From NCBI GenBank assembly GCA_018105865.1, contig CM030845.1, positions 8,736,890 to 8,800,889 of the forward strand: a stretch of DNA of 64,000 nt. Reading direction: 5' to 3'. Shown in pieces: positions 25,441-32,945 of this stretch. How positions within the stretch are numbered: position 1 is the stretch's first letter; the number at the start of each line of letters is the position of its first letter. The position numbers and the translations under genes were made by a program. Under the pieces are notes generated by a model that did no database searches, was not told the DNA's origin, and saw only the letters and a program-made list of their open reading frames with translations. This stretch comes from Metaphire vulgaris (Eukaryota > Annelida > Clitellata > Crassiclitellata > Megascolecidae).

Positions 25441-28400
25441 GATGATGGTGGTGGTGATGATGGTGGTGGTGATGATGGTGGTGGTGATGATGATGATGAT
25501 GATGATGATAATTATTATTATAATAATACTACGATCAAACTTATTTTAATATCACTCCTTGCCTAAGAATAAACAGCTGCTATTGTTCTACTTTTTAAAG
25601 CAGTCTATAAATTCACAAAATTAACTTTCTTGTAATGCCGCAGCTGCTCAGTTGCAGAGAATTTTGATGAGCACAGGTTGGGATTTTCATATATCATTAT
25701 TTGCTAATGCACTGAGCTGGTAAGGTGCTATCGTTTAAAATGTTTTTGTTTTCAGACAATAATTGAAGGTTGTAACCTGGAAACAGCAAATACTTTCTAT
25801 TTTAAGGGAAAAGAGAGATCATTTGAATTTCATGCCAGGTAACAGAAATTACTTATATACACGATTCACTTGGTGTTTGTTCACTTCTACCTTCTTGGAG
25901 TGTAATTAACAGCATTGTTTCATTTGAAATGATGTCTTAAAGGCTATTATTTCTGCAATCTATGTGTATGTAAAGGATATTTGGATAATATAGTTGGCAC
26001 CATGATTTACTGTGAACAGGTAGTTGCTGGCCCCACCTATTGCATAATGTGCAAGTGGTTTGCTCCACGATTGTGTGGCAGCCAGAGGGTAATTCCTGTG
26101 CTTTCCTTTGTGATATTATGGAAATGAAAGCAGCAGATAACTGGAATAATAATTTCATGTACCTAATATCTGTCTTGTGTTATGCAACTGTAATGTTACT
26201 GTATTAACTGTAATAGCGCTGCCATTTCTCAATTGAGGGAATTTATGACTATATCAATTCATCTATCAAATTTAATGTATAGGTATTAATACACTATTGT
26301 TCTTCTTTAGCTCCTTGGAAGAGAAGAATGATTGGATGAAGGTTGGTAAGAGAACTGATGTTTAATTACTTTGTGTGAAAAAGTTTCTTTATATTCTGTA
26401 TAGAAATCGATTCATTTTCCATTTATATTTAATCTGTATTTCAAAAGATGGATGCATTCAAAAAGGTGTGAGCGAAATCAACCCCTGTATGTCTGCTTCA
26501 TCAATTTCACACAGGCATTTGACATGATTCGACATGACCAACTATGGCTTGCAATGTTGAATTTGGGTTACCCACCTCACTTAGTCCATCATATATCTAC
26601 TGTATTCTGTACAAAATGAAATGAGCTACCATCAAAACTGCCATGACTATGTCCGCTTGCTTCCATGTCAAGAAAGAAGGCGAGGATGCATCCGCTCACC
26701 ACGTTTCTCAACATACTGTCCTGAACAAGTGATGTAAAGGGCACTACTAGGATTTGCTGGTGGCTTTGAGACGGGTGGAAAGACAATTAGCAGCCTTAGT
26801 AGACATGCAGACGACTTAGTGCTGGCATCATTCAATGACACCCAAGAAATCAGACTGAATTGAGAGCTGGTCATACCCAGGGCCGCCGAGAGGGGGGGGT
26901 GGGGCAACTGCACAGGAGCCCGGTGGTCTGGAGGGGGCCCGGGCCCATGATGAATGCGTATAATTTAAAATAATATAGATAATAACACTAAAGTAGAGGG
27001 GGCCCGGCGAGGAAAATGGGGGCCCGGCATGAAAAGGTTCATAAGCAAAAATAAAAAATAAATAAAATAAAAAAGGTCGTCAGCTAATTTTAAGATGTAT
27101 AATGTAAAAGAGGCTAAGAGGTTGACAAGCAAAAAAAAGGCCGTCAAGAAATTTTATTTGCACAGGGGCCCGGAATTTCTCTCGGCGGACCTGGTCATAC
27201 CTGAAGGGAATTTGAGAAATGAGTACGTGATCTTAAACTCTCTAGGAGAGCATGTTCACAGAATGCAGTTATCGGAACTCAGTTAATAAGAGTGTTTATG
27301 ATTGCCTATTATCTTGTTTCAGACATTTAAGACAGTGATTGCACAGTTTCAAAAGGATTTTCAAAATGGAATGGTAAGTACTCGAATCATAGACAACCGA
27401 GAAATTTACTAGGTTAACTTGCATTTAAGAGATGGTTCTAAGAAATGGATTGGTGTTGCAACTGAGCTATCTTGTTCATCTTGACACCGTTCAGTTAATC
27501 TGTGGATCCTTGTGAGGCAGATTGAAATGACTTGAACATGGTTTATTGTGTTTTAAATATGGGTTTTCTTCCAAACTACCAATTTCAATACTTCTGCTTT
27601 GTAATTGTGGTCTTGTATAATGTTTTTCTACTAATTGTGGCATGATTTGCAGATGTCTGATTCAGAGCTAGGAAAGAGAGCACCGATTTGGGTGAAAGAT
27701 CCTGAAACGAGTATGTGTATGTGTTGTTCTATTCCGTTTACGCCATTTCGAAGACGCCATCACTGCCGTGCTTGTGGTGACGTAAGTTCTGCAATTTGTA
27801 TTCGCCATAATTCCATTATCAACACTCTTTCTTGAAAGTATTTTTTGTGTAAACCATAGTAATTTGAAAAGAATACAGTTATTGATTTATATGTTTATAT
27901 AACATAGATATTAATGTACATTATGATAATGGTACAATTGAAGTTGGTTGGTTGGTTTCTTGGTTAGTGGGTAGGTAGGTAGGTTAGCTGGTTGGTTGGT
28001 AAGTCAGTTGGTTGGGAGCTGTTGTGTGGTTCAGGCTGGGCATAATTATAGTCATAATGCATCAAACTTTACTTCTACAGCTGTACTGCTCCTGCTATTT
28101 ATTACTACTACTATTGTGCATTTTAAGTCAAGATTTTAAAATAATTGATATGTTGGAAGATCTGACAGACAGAGAATCAGTTTCATGGTACTGTCGCTAC
28201 TAGTGACAATGATGATGAGGATGGTGGTGGTGGCGATGGTGACGATAATTGATTGAAACTGTACATATTGTACTTAATTATCAGGTAATTTGTGGAAAAT
28301 GTTCCTCAAAACGAGCCGTCCTGGTGTATAATAATAGTAATCGGGAGAAGCGGGTATGTGATCCTTGTTTCTGTAAACTCTGTGGGACTCCGGAGTCTCA

Positions 28401-30333
28401 AAAACAGCACCGAAAGTGTCAGCACGATTTCCTCATCTGAAGAACAAGTTTGCCGAAAAGGAATTCTGCAGGTAAAGATCATGCCGATGACCATTTGAAA
28501 TATTTTGCTCTGACTCTTTGTTGGGCAAGAAGGACATCTGACCATAGAAAATTTATCTATAAGAATTTAAAAATTCATCAACTGATCTGGACAGCAATTT
28601 GGATGAAGTCAATAACAATGTTGTTGATTGCTTCACAGAGTTACCGGTAGATGCTGTTTGTATGTGTTTGTGTACAGTTGGTTTTGTATATATGCATGTA
28701 TATCAGTTACTGACAATGAAGAATTAAACCTGGAAACCAAGTGTTAGCAATTTTAGCGGTTTGGTTAGCACGACTACCCAGTTACTAGCCTTGACATTGT
28801 TTTACTAGTTTCAGTCAACTACGGTAATATGATCACTAACATGGTCAGTTGTCACATACATTGCATACTATGTGAATACCATCTTCCTCTAATGCAATTG
28901 AAAGTGCAAATGTGCAATTAACGTAGAGCAGATACTTGTGGTTTTGTGGATAATTTCTGTCTATTTTTGTTTTCTATATTTTATGTGCAAAACTCTTGTG
29001 ATTAGGTCAAAGCAAGAGAACCGGCTGTGCTCAGTGGCTACATGAACATGGGCTGCAATAAAAAGAATTTGAATCGTCGCTTCTTTGCCGTCCACAAAGA
29101 CTTTGTTTTGTACTCATTCAAAGCTCACCAAGTAATTCTGAACAGCAGTTAAACAGCATTTAAAAGTATTGCAACAGCTTAGGCAAAGACAAAATGGCCA
29201 TCCATTTCTGGGATATGAGTGGAAGGAGTAATATATTTTTATTTGTGACAACTAACAAGGATCTCGTATTCTTGAATTCAGATACTTCTGTTGACCAAAG
29301 ACAATGATATAGAAATCTCTAAAATTTCAAAAATGTTGATGTCTTCAAGCTCTTTAGGGACATATTCTGGATTTTGTTGGATTTCATATAATTCAGTGGC
29401 GTAGCCAAGGGAGGGTTTTGGGGGTTAAAACCCCCTTGGCCATCGAAAAAAAATTTTTAAACAATTTTCCGTGCATTTTTTATTTTTTGACATGACTTTG
29501 GGGGTCAAAACCCCTCTTGGCTATGGCTATAGACTGTAAAGTTTTAAGTAAGAGGCGATAACGTTTTTTTGCTTGTCAGCTAAAAAAACTAGAGGTTATA
29601 ACATTTTTTTCTTTGTCAGGATTTTTGCAAAGTTGGTCACGGTCAAACCAAAAACCAAAACCCCCTTTCGGAAATCCAGGCTATGCCACTGATATCATTT
29701 ATTGTGCTCACAATTTTCCTTCTGACTGACAAGCCATAAACATGTTTTTCTCAAAGTAGTTCCTGACTTAGGAGCTCATCTATTGCAGCCAAGATTCCTT
29801 TATAACTGACTTAATTATAGTAGGCTTCTGCACTGTTGTTCAAATACAGAAGCGAATGTTTTTATTGGCCGCAGGATGTGGTTGCGATGACTTCACTGCC
29901 TCTGCCAGGTTACGTGGTGCATCACGATGATACAGATGAACGGGGTTTTAAGGTTCTTCACGCTCAAGAGAAGAAGACGTATTACTTTCAAACGGAGGAT
30001 GTGACTTCTAGAAATAGGTCGGTTATTTCTGAAAAATTGAATAGCTATTTTGTTACGTTTAATATTTCTTTAAAGGAGCTAGCTTGCAAGTGTATGTTTT
30101 GATTGCTCTTAGTTGATTGGCCGTTTTAGTGTTGAGATTGCTTCATAAATCTGTTATTCTGCTAAATTAATGTAATGCAACTGTGACAGTTGATGCCATA
30201 GAATAAAATATAGATATAGAATTTCAATATAAACGTTATGTTACATTTTTCTAGGTGGGTTGAAGCTCTGCAGGAGGTGGTTCAGCTTCGGCTTCCAAAA
30301 ATCAGGATGAATTTGCCAGGGACTCCCTCGTAG
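2500..30333 (+). CDS. FGD: FGD-family Rho guanine-nucleotide exchange factor (DH-PH-FYVE-PH), 20 exons, 5' end missing
   Basis: FGD proteins activate Cdc42 through the DH domain and bind phosphoinositides through two PH domains and a FYVE finger, shaping actin at membranes. I assembled exons at 2500-3047, 5485-5824, 10608-10802, 15165-16486, 17332-17415, 19837-19985, 20815-20971, 21256-21343, 22383-22433, 23090-23148, 23571-23717, 24028-24123, 25756-25838, 26311-26341, 27323-27373, 27653-27781, 28285-28471, 29006-29131, 29875-30017 and 30255-30333 (stop TAG). All have GT-AG borders and compatible phases, giving about 1355 visible residues. The family order DH, PH, FYVE, PH is complete. The DH and PH1 wording resembles FGD1/FGD4 more than FGD5/FGD6. 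The first exon begins in mid-codon, so the start lies upstream and was not found. Exon 17 carries one surplus base (see 28285-28471). Introns are full of TEs. Confidence 0.92.
4488..4566. repeat. 79-bp inverted repeat with long hairpin arms
   Basis: The left arm GTGAGTCAGAATAAAAC plus ATTACC mirrors GGTAAC plus GTTTTATTCTGACTCAC, with an AT-rich loop of about 26 bases. It could be the remains of a small MITE; no clear target duplication. Confidence 0.7.
5022..5290 (-). repeat. tRNA-derived SINE (family S2), copy 1
   Basis: On the - strand it starts with a tRNA-like head containing GGTCGCGGGTTCAATTCCTG (B box). The body is AGGTCGACTCAGCCTTACTC, TAGAGGGCGGCGGTAAAATG and AAAGTGATGGCAACCTAC. The same order is found on the + strand at 61725-61950. 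It lies in an FGD intron. Confidence 0.7.
5485..5824 (+). CDS. FGD: FGD N-terminal exon 2 of those visible
   Basis: Acceptor TTTGTTTCAG precedes 5485 and donor CAAA|GTAGGT follows 5824. It runs from phase 0 to phase 1 and encodes about 113 residues, Ser/Pro-rich with several cysteines ([27 protein letters not shown]). No domain recognised. Phase compatibility on both sides and the lack of stops support a real exon. The assignment to FGD is by collinearity, not by homology I can see. Confidence 0.65.
5982..6158. mobile_element. hAT-like MITE (CAGGGCGCGATTTG ends), 177 bp
   Basis: Exact duplications ATAATAAC at 5974-5981 and 6159-6166; ends CAGGGCGCGATTTGT and inverse CAGGGTGCGATTTGT. The interior has imperfect repeats of CTACATCCCCC. 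An (ATT)n tract starts right after the right duplication. Confidence 0.85.
6168..6232. repeat. (ATT)n microsatellite
   Basis: About 20 ATT units with one interruption, directly after the MITE 5982-6158. Confidence 0.95.
6621..7023. mobile_element. hAT-like MITE (CAGGGCCGCCGAGAG family), 403 bp
   Basis: Exact duplications GCATCAAC at 6613-6620 and 7024-7031. Ends CAGGGCCGCCGAGAG and inverse CAGGGTCACGGAGAG. The interior has ACACAGGGGCCCGGTGG and two GACAAGCAAAAAAAGGTC cores. Intronic in FGD. Confidence 0.85.
7032..8281. other. FGD intron stretch without recognised features
   Basis: AT-rich. The piece 7690-8260 has fewer stops and longer frames on both strands than its surroundings, perhaps an old TE fragment, but no protein family could be read. 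Confidence 0.4.
8282..8469. mobile_element. hAT-like MITE (CAGGGGCGTAGC family), 188 bp
   Basis: Flanks ATTGTGAG and ATTGTGAA (7 of 8); ends CAGGGGCGTAGCGACGG and inverse CAGGGGCATAGCCAGG. A relative is nested in the piggyBac-like element at 54811-54986. Confidence 0.8.
8712..8904. mobile_element. hAT-like MITE (CAGGGATATTTTTAC ends), 193 bp
   Basis: Flanks CTCACGGT (8704-8711) and CTCATGGT (8905-8912) match at 7 of 8. The inverse right end is CAGGGTTATTTCTAGG. Contains TTTTTTTTGCTTATCAG. Confidence 0.75.
9164..9203. repeat. (TA)n microsatellite
   Basis: About 19 TA units between MITEs in an FGD intron. Confidence 0.95.
9384..9668. mobile_element. hAT-like MITE (CAGTGGTGTAGCC ends), 285 bp
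   Basis: Flanks TTCAGAGG (9376-9383) and CTCAGAGG (9669-9676), 7 of 8. Left end CAGTGGTGTAGCCAGG, right inverse CAGTGGTTGGGG. Contains TGACAAGCAAAAAAGGTTGTC. Confidence 0.75.
9690..10214. mobile_element. hAT-like element built of TAACTGT repeats, 525 bp
   Basis: Ends CAGTGTGGTTTAAGTTA and inverse CAGTGTGGTTTCAGTTA; flanks GCTCCAAG (9682-9689) and ACTCCAAG (10215-10222), 7 of 8. The interior is dominated by irregular TAACTGTAACTG and AACTGAAAAATAAC units, with a unique centre at about 9840-10050. Confidence 0.8.
10608..10802 (+). CDS. FGD: FGD N-terminal exon 3 of those visible, Arg/Ser-rich
   Basis: Acceptor TTTCTAAG precedes 10608 and donor AGTG|GTGAGT follows 10802; phase 1 at both ends. 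It encodes about 65 residues rich in Arg and Ser ([18 protein letters not shown], then [20 protein letters not shown]), the kind of segment often phosphorylated or bound by 14-3-3 proteins; that role is inference. Base composition is clearly more GC-rich than the surrounding intron, as expected of coding DNA. Confidence 0.65.
11086..12355. mobile_element. hAT-like element (TAGTGCTGTTACGG ends), 1270 bp, carrying a SINE
   Basis: Ends TAGTGCTGTTACGG and inverse TAGAGCTGTTACGG; flanks ATTAAATC (11078-11085) and AATAAATC (12356-12363), 7 of 8. Subterminal AACCGAAACC repeats lie in both ends in opposite sense to their GGTTT partners. No transposase could be read. SINE S1 at 11270-11425 lies inside. 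Confidence 0.75.
11270..11425 (-). repeat. tRNA-derived SINE (family S1), intact head
   Basis: On the - strand it reads ATGGCAGAGTGAGTTACGTG (A-box-like) and, about 30 bases on, GGGTTCAAGCCCCG (B box GGTTCAANCC), the layout of an RNA polymerase III internal promoter. The tail contains TAATGCCTCC. It lies inside the hAT-like element 11086-12355. Confidence 0.7.
12509..13283 (+). mobile_element. Decayed hAT transposon with transposase C-terminal relic, 775 bp
   Basis: Ends TAGGGCTGTCAAATTAAC and inverse TAGAGCTGTAAATGTG; flanks GTTAAAAT (12501-12508) and GTTAAAAC (13284-13291), 7 of 8. The + strand at about 13000-13110 reads [20 protein letters not shown] then LTNVNKL, the hAT dimerisation motif. 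Subterminal repeats of TTAATGCATTAA-type words fill the left end. Confidence 0.82.
13292..14645. other. FGD intron stretch without recognised features
   Basis: AT-rich single-copy-looking DNA between the hAT relic and the MITE at 14654; no frame, RNA or repeat recognised. Confidence 0.5.
14654..14806. mobile_element. hAT-like MITE (CAGGGTTGGAGTTG ends), 153 bp
   Basis: Exact duplications AGTTTTGG at 14646-14653 and 14807-14814; inverse right end CAGCGTTGGAGTTGTG. Confidence 0.85.
15165..16486 (+). CDS. FGD: FGD large N-terminal exon, acidic/Ser-rich, about 440 residues
   Basis: The acceptor is GTTTTAG before 15165 and the donor AAG|GTAAAT after 16486. This is the longest uninterrupted exon in the window. 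It encodes a Ser/Thr/Asp-rich, probably disordered region. Near its end is a short predicted helix ([20 protein letters not shown]), then a basic patch, then acidic runs ([16 protein letters not shown]). Vertebrate FGD proteins also carry long poorly conserved N-termini. The phase-0 end joins directly to the start of the DH domain at 17332. I recognise no named domain inside it. Confidence 0.8.
17332..23717 (+). CDS. FGD: FGD exons coding the DH (RhoGEF) domain and its C-terminal helices
   Basis: Exons 17332-17415, 19837-19985, 20815-20971, 21256-21343, 22383-22433, 23090-23148 and the first part of 23571-23717. The domain starts with [20 protein letters not shown] (CR1-type helix with the usual Glu) and continues through [20 protein letters not shown]. 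The conserved CR3 segment is [18 protein letters not shown], followed by DYLRLLPPE. The final helix reads [11 protein letters not shown]. All landmarks expected of an active DH domain are present. The second of these introns holds a 1.5-kb LINE and a MITE; the fourth holds a Harbinger-like MITE with another MITE inside it. Confidence 0.93.
17558..17876. mobile_element. MITE (CAGTGGCGGTTCCA ends), about 319 bp
   Basis: Left end CAGTGGCGGTTCCAGG and inverse right AGTGGCGGTTCCACG, with CCCATGA repeated at 17551-17557 and 17877-17883. The exact end base is uncertain. Contains TTGACAAGCAAAAACAAGGTC. It precedes the LINE in the same FGD intron. Confidence 0.75.
17950..19495 (+). mobile_element. CR1/L2-like LINE, 5'-truncated, in an FGD intron
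   Basis: Reverse transcriptase motifs in order: [79 protein letters not shown], then the catalytic YADDTQ box at about 18500, and the C-terminal [12 protein letters not shown] and [11 protein letters not shown]. At least two frameshifts (near 18340 and 18880) disable it. The 3' end is GGCGCTATAGAAGTTTATTG followed by (ATTG)n, typical of CR1/L2-type tails. Same strand as FGD. Confidence 0.88.
21780..22317. mobile_element. PIF/Harbinger-like MITE, 538 bp including a nested hAT-like MITE
   Basis: Ends GGGGCCGTCCATTAATTATG and inverse GGGGTTGTCCATTAATAATT, flanked by TTA at 21777-21779 and 22318-22320. Contains GACTTTTTGCTTGTTGG. It lies about 65 bp upstream of FGD exon 22383-22433. Confidence 0.75.
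21933..22116. mobile_element. hAT-like MITE (CAGGGCCGCCGAGAG family), 184 bp, nested in a Harbinger-like MITE
   Basis: Exact duplications GTCATGAC at 21925-21932 and 22117-22124. Ends CAGGCCTGAGGAGAGG and inverse CAGGGCCGCCGAGAG. Contains the TTTTTTTTGCTTGTC core. Confidence 0.85.
22704..22768. repeat. (TA)n microsatellite
   Basis: About 32 TA units in an FGD intron. Confidence 0.95.
23571..27373 (+). CDS. FGD: FGD exons coding the first PH domain
   Basis: Exons 23571-23717, 24028-24123, 25756-25838, 26311-26341 and 27323-27373. The PH fold begins at [20 protein letters not shown], continues through YLFLFSDLLLI and [11 protein letters not shown], and ends with the helix [20 protein letters not shown] containing the invariant PH tryptophan. 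The GKLTKIS and basic beta1-beta2 loop fit lipid headgroup contact (family knowledge). Exon 26311-26341 is a 31-base microexon whose donor is GTTGGT; using the next GT would put a stop in frame, which decides the border. The donor after 24123 lies against a LINE tail. Confidence 0.9.
24124..24290 (-). repeat. LINE 3' end with (ACTT)n tail abutting an FGD splice donor
   Basis: On the - strand: TTCGGTGCTTATTTTGAAAG, CGCTATAGAAGTTAACGAG, then ATTTACTTACTTACTTTCAC. The copy at 32785-32945 matches it, with the same AGCTATAGCCAAAGGTTGGG. On the + strand the tail reads GTAAGTG...GTAAGTAAGTAA and starts at the exon border 24123|24124. Confidence 0.75.
24686..24802. repeat. Long (AT)n microsatellite with CATATATATATG interruption
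   Basis: About 117 bases of AT repeat with ATACATATATATATGTATGT near the left end, which is self-complementary. Confidence 0.95.
25410..25515. repeat. GATGGTGGTGGT minisatellite
   Basis: Units of GATGATGGTGGTGGT repeated about five times between (GAT)n runs; intronic in FGD. Confidence 0.9.
26460..26869 (+). mobile_element. Decayed LINE reverse transcriptase fragment
   Basis: Readable words: [20 protein letters not shown] (RT motif with the first catalytic Asp region) and [18 protein letters not shown] (the Y/HADD box), separated by stops and frameshifts. A hAT-like MITE (26878-27193) is inserted just after it; the fragment probably continues to about 27290. It lies in an FGD intron. Confidence 0.65.
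26878..27193. mobile_element. hAT-like MITE (CAGGGCCGCCGAGAG family), 316 bp
   Basis: Exact duplications GTCATACC at 26870-26877 and 27194-27201; ends CAGGGCCGCCGAGAG and inverse CAGGTCCGCCGAGAG. It has GGGGCCCGG runs and a GACAAGCAAAAAAAAGGCC core. Confidence 0.88.
27653..28471 (+). CDS. FGD: FGD exons coding the FYVE zinc finger, with one surplus base in the second exon
   Basis: Exon 27653-27781 gives [18 protein letters not shown] (WxxD and the first CxxC) and [11 protein letters not shown] (the basic PI3P-binding signature). Exon 28285-28471 gives [17 protein letters not shown] and KRVCDPCF (RVC motif and last zinc pair). Both neighbouring introns are phase 0, yet this second exon is 187 bases, one more than a multiple of three. 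The FYVE frame runs on to a TGA at about 28438, whereas the frame that joins PH2 starts near 28370 and stays open (Ser-rich linker) to the donor GCAG|GTAAAG. So either a one-base insertion or error sits near 28365-28385, or this allele makes a protein truncated after FYVE. Confidence 0.85.
27950..28018. repeat. GGTT/GGTA-rich simple repeat in the FYVE intron
   Basis: Irregular (GGTT)n and (GTAG)n runs, no stable unit, between the two FYVE exons. Confidence 0.7.
29006..30333 (+). CDS. FGD: FGD exons coding the second PH domain and C-terminus
   Basis: Exons 29006-29131, 29875-30017 and 30255-30333. The PH2 starts [20 protein letters not shown] and continues [30 protein letters not shown], and a final helix [14 protein letters not shown] with the expected tryptophan. 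The stop TAG is at 30331-30333 after a short tail. The intron between the first two exons carries a 298-bp hAT-like MITE at 29394-29691. No AATAAA follows closely; ATTAAA occurs near 30690 and AATAAA at about 32247, so the poly(A) site is undecided. Confidence 0.9.
29394..29691. mobile_element. hAT-like MITE (CAGTGGCGTAGCC ends), 298 bp
   Basis: Flanks ATATAATT (29386-29393) and ATATCATT (29692-29699), 7 of 8; ends CAGTGGCGTAGCCAAGG and inverse CAGTGGCATAGCCTGG. Two CGTTTTTTTGCTTGTCAG-type cores inside. Confidence 0.85.
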
Positions 30334-30697
30334 ACTGTTCTGTCTAATTCGTCTCGTGTAGGAAAACGTTTTAGCCAACCATCTTTTAATTCCTTAAGTA
30401 TCGAGGAAAATCTGTTGCCCACCAGAATGCCGTTGGAGAATTAGCGCCATGTTTCATTGAACAGTTTTTGTTAACTGTGTGTAGTCATGAAGGTCTAGTC
30501 ATTGGTGTTGGTTTGCAAATTTGAACCCATGTCCTTTGTATATGAAATCCAGCTTGATAACCACAAGACTATTGTGTGATCCCTGTACTTGAGTAGATCT
30601 CTGTGTTGATATTTTGCCTTTATCCTCCAGTCTCGACTGAAATGCCAAATCCTGTTGCATGTCCTTTTGTTACATTTTAGACCATTTTATTAAATTA

Positions 30698-30739
<42 letters not shown>

Positions 30740-31476
30740 AAGACAATTTCTTGCGCAAAATAGACAAAACTATGGTCCAAGACAAGAGCACTTCACAAGT
30801 GTTGATAGACATGTTATTAAATTATGTTGAAATTGTCTGAATCACGATTGATTTTTGTTAGTGTGATGTCAACTCTAATTTATGATAGGATATTGTCACA
30901 TTTTCATGAGTTTGGTTACAAAAGCATTGTTTCATTAGGGCCTAAATTTGTATTTACCTAGTTTATTTTGTTCAAATTTTCCTTTATATATCACAGTAAA
31001 TTCTTGTAAATTCTTGCAGATCTGCTTTAAAGTTTCTAGTAGAAATACGAAATTAGACATTAGTACACCGCTCTGTGTATGTTGTTTTGTAAATTATTAT
31101 GCCTTGCAACTTGCAAGCCATGTAACTCTTACTGTTAACTGTAAAGATATACTGACGATGATACTGTTGGACAGACTGCAGAAATACAGTTTTGAACAGA
31201 GAAAATTATAAATCATGCAAGTAATTAAATAATTAAATTAATGCAAGCCAGGCTTCAGTATTAGCAGTAATGGGTACAAATTTTTTTGTATCCAAAATAC
31301 TGTAAATCTAAGCAGTTAAGAATTCTACCAATACTTCCGAACATATTTCTGCATTATAGGGCCATTCAATTATATATTTTTTTGTGCGAATAATGTGATA
31401 TACAGGGTATGGTTGTTTTAAGAGAAATTTGAAGAGTGAAAGTAATGATAAATGTTAGTTCTGGTAACCTCTAGGG

Positions 31477-31621
31477 CAGGGGTGCACATACCCAAGGCTT
31501 GAGTTGCAAATTTATATAAAACATACTATTAATTATAGAATATGCATTTAGAGATTGCAGTCCTCGAGTAATCTGAGAATGTTCAATTTGGCCTTTGGCC
31601 TAAAAAGGTTGTGCACTCATG
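31477..31621. mobile_element. hAT-like MITE (CAGGGGTGCACA ends), 145 bp
   Basis: Flanks CTCTAGGG (31469-31476) and CTCTAGGA (31622-31629), 7 of 8. Left end CAGGGGTGCACATACC; inverse right CATGAGTGCACAACC. The left end resembles the classic CAGGGGTGCNCAA of hAT/Charlie elements. Confidence 0.75.
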
Positions 31622-31741
31622 CTCTAGGAGTCTTTGCCTTAAGAGATCATTATGGTTCATTATATAATGTTGAAGCATCCATATGGTTATGTTCCTTAAC
31701 AACTTTCAGTCCATAATGCAAAGGCCCATGTCATTGGCAAG

Positions 31742-31978
31742 CCCATCCAGAGGGGTGGCCAGGAGGGCCATTTGGCCCGGGCCTCCATCCAAGAGGGGCC
31801 TCAAAATTTGGTGATGATTTTTAAATATTGGTGATTAACTGTTTTTGCTTGTCACATTAAAAATGTGGCGATTACCTTTTTTGTCTGTCGCTGACTTTTA
31901 AAAATTTTCACAAAGACTTTTTTCTTGCTTAAAAATTCCACCTGGCCCGGGCCTCCTTCAGCCTCTGAAGGCGCCTGG
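31742..31978. mobile_element. MITE with 11-bp flanking repeats, about 237 bp
   Basis: TCATTGGCAAG occurs at 31731-31741 and 31979-31989. Inside, TGGCCCGGGCCTCC is present near both ends in the same orientation, and TGTTTTTGCTTGTCAC is present. The terminal inverted repeat is weak, so the superfamily is open. Confidence 0.6.
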
Positions 31979-32435
31979 TCATTGGCAAGTGTGTGCAGTC
32001 ATGGTCTAATGATTGGTTTTGATTTAAATCAATGTTCAATTGTTCATGTGCATTCCTCTATCCAGTTTGTTTCTAATTATCTTTGGTTGTTTGCAATTAG
32101 TGTTACCTTGTTTACTGATAATTCCGATTACTGCCTGATTGTTTATCATTTGGTACTGCTCTGTTAATTTTCTTTGTTTGGCTTATTCATACTAGTTTAT
32201 TTTACTTTGAACATGTGTGAAGTGATTTGGATACATTCCACGAAGAAAATAAATTTGAAAAAAATTGTCATTTAAACTTTTGGCAGCAATAATATTATTT
32301 AATATTCTAGATCATTATTTTTATCAATGTAAAACCATAGCTTAACAATAATATTACCAAGTCTGTATTATATGTTAATTTTTACTGGCATCAATTTTGG
32401 TATAAGCATAAAATGCAATCCTCAGTTCATTACTA

Positions 32436-32510
32436 CAGGGTGGTGCAAAAAAACAGTACTAATCACATTTAGGCTTGCATTTAATAAAGTCTGGTTTTTG
32501 CACCACCCTG
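32436..32510. mobile_element. Tc1/mariner-like mini-MITE, 75 bp
   Basis: Perfect inverted ends CAGGGTGGTGCAAAAA flanked by TA at 32434-32435 and 32511-32512, leaving a spacer of about 43 bases. The structure and TA target fit Tc1/mariner. Confidence 0.75.
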
Positions 32511-32784
32511 TAATGTTGGTGCTTAATCCGACCACTAAAGTAGTTCTAGTCTGACTAAAGACTGAAGCTGCTATTCTCAGGGTTTCAGAAGTGGTGCTAT
32601 GTCAAAATATTTCTAAATATTAAATTTTTCTGCAAACTGAACGAGATTGTGTTAATTGTATGTTGTTTACACAAAGTCAGCGTATTAGTAAATTCACCTC
32701 TCCACCTTTCCTCTTCCACCATTCGCACCTATGTGACCAAGTTTAGAGTCACAAGCTGATCGATTCAATGAACTAATGAATCTT

Positions 32785-32945
32785 GTCTTAAATAAGTAAG
32801 CAAATAAGTAAGTAAAATCTTGTTAACTTCTATAGCGCTTTCAAAAGAAGCACTGAAGTAGCTCCTTATTCCTATGCACTTAATCTCGAAATGAATCAGC
32901 TATAGCCAAAGGTTGGGTCATTCATGCCAGGTCATTTAATCAGTC
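32785..32945 (-). repeat. LINE 3' end with (ACTT)n tail, second copy
   Basis: About 90 percent like 24140-24290 by eye (TTAACTTCTATAGCGCTTTC, AGCTCCTTATTCCTATGCAC, GTTGGGTCATTCATGCCAGG). It lies between the FGD and USP15-like genes. Confidence 0.75.
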
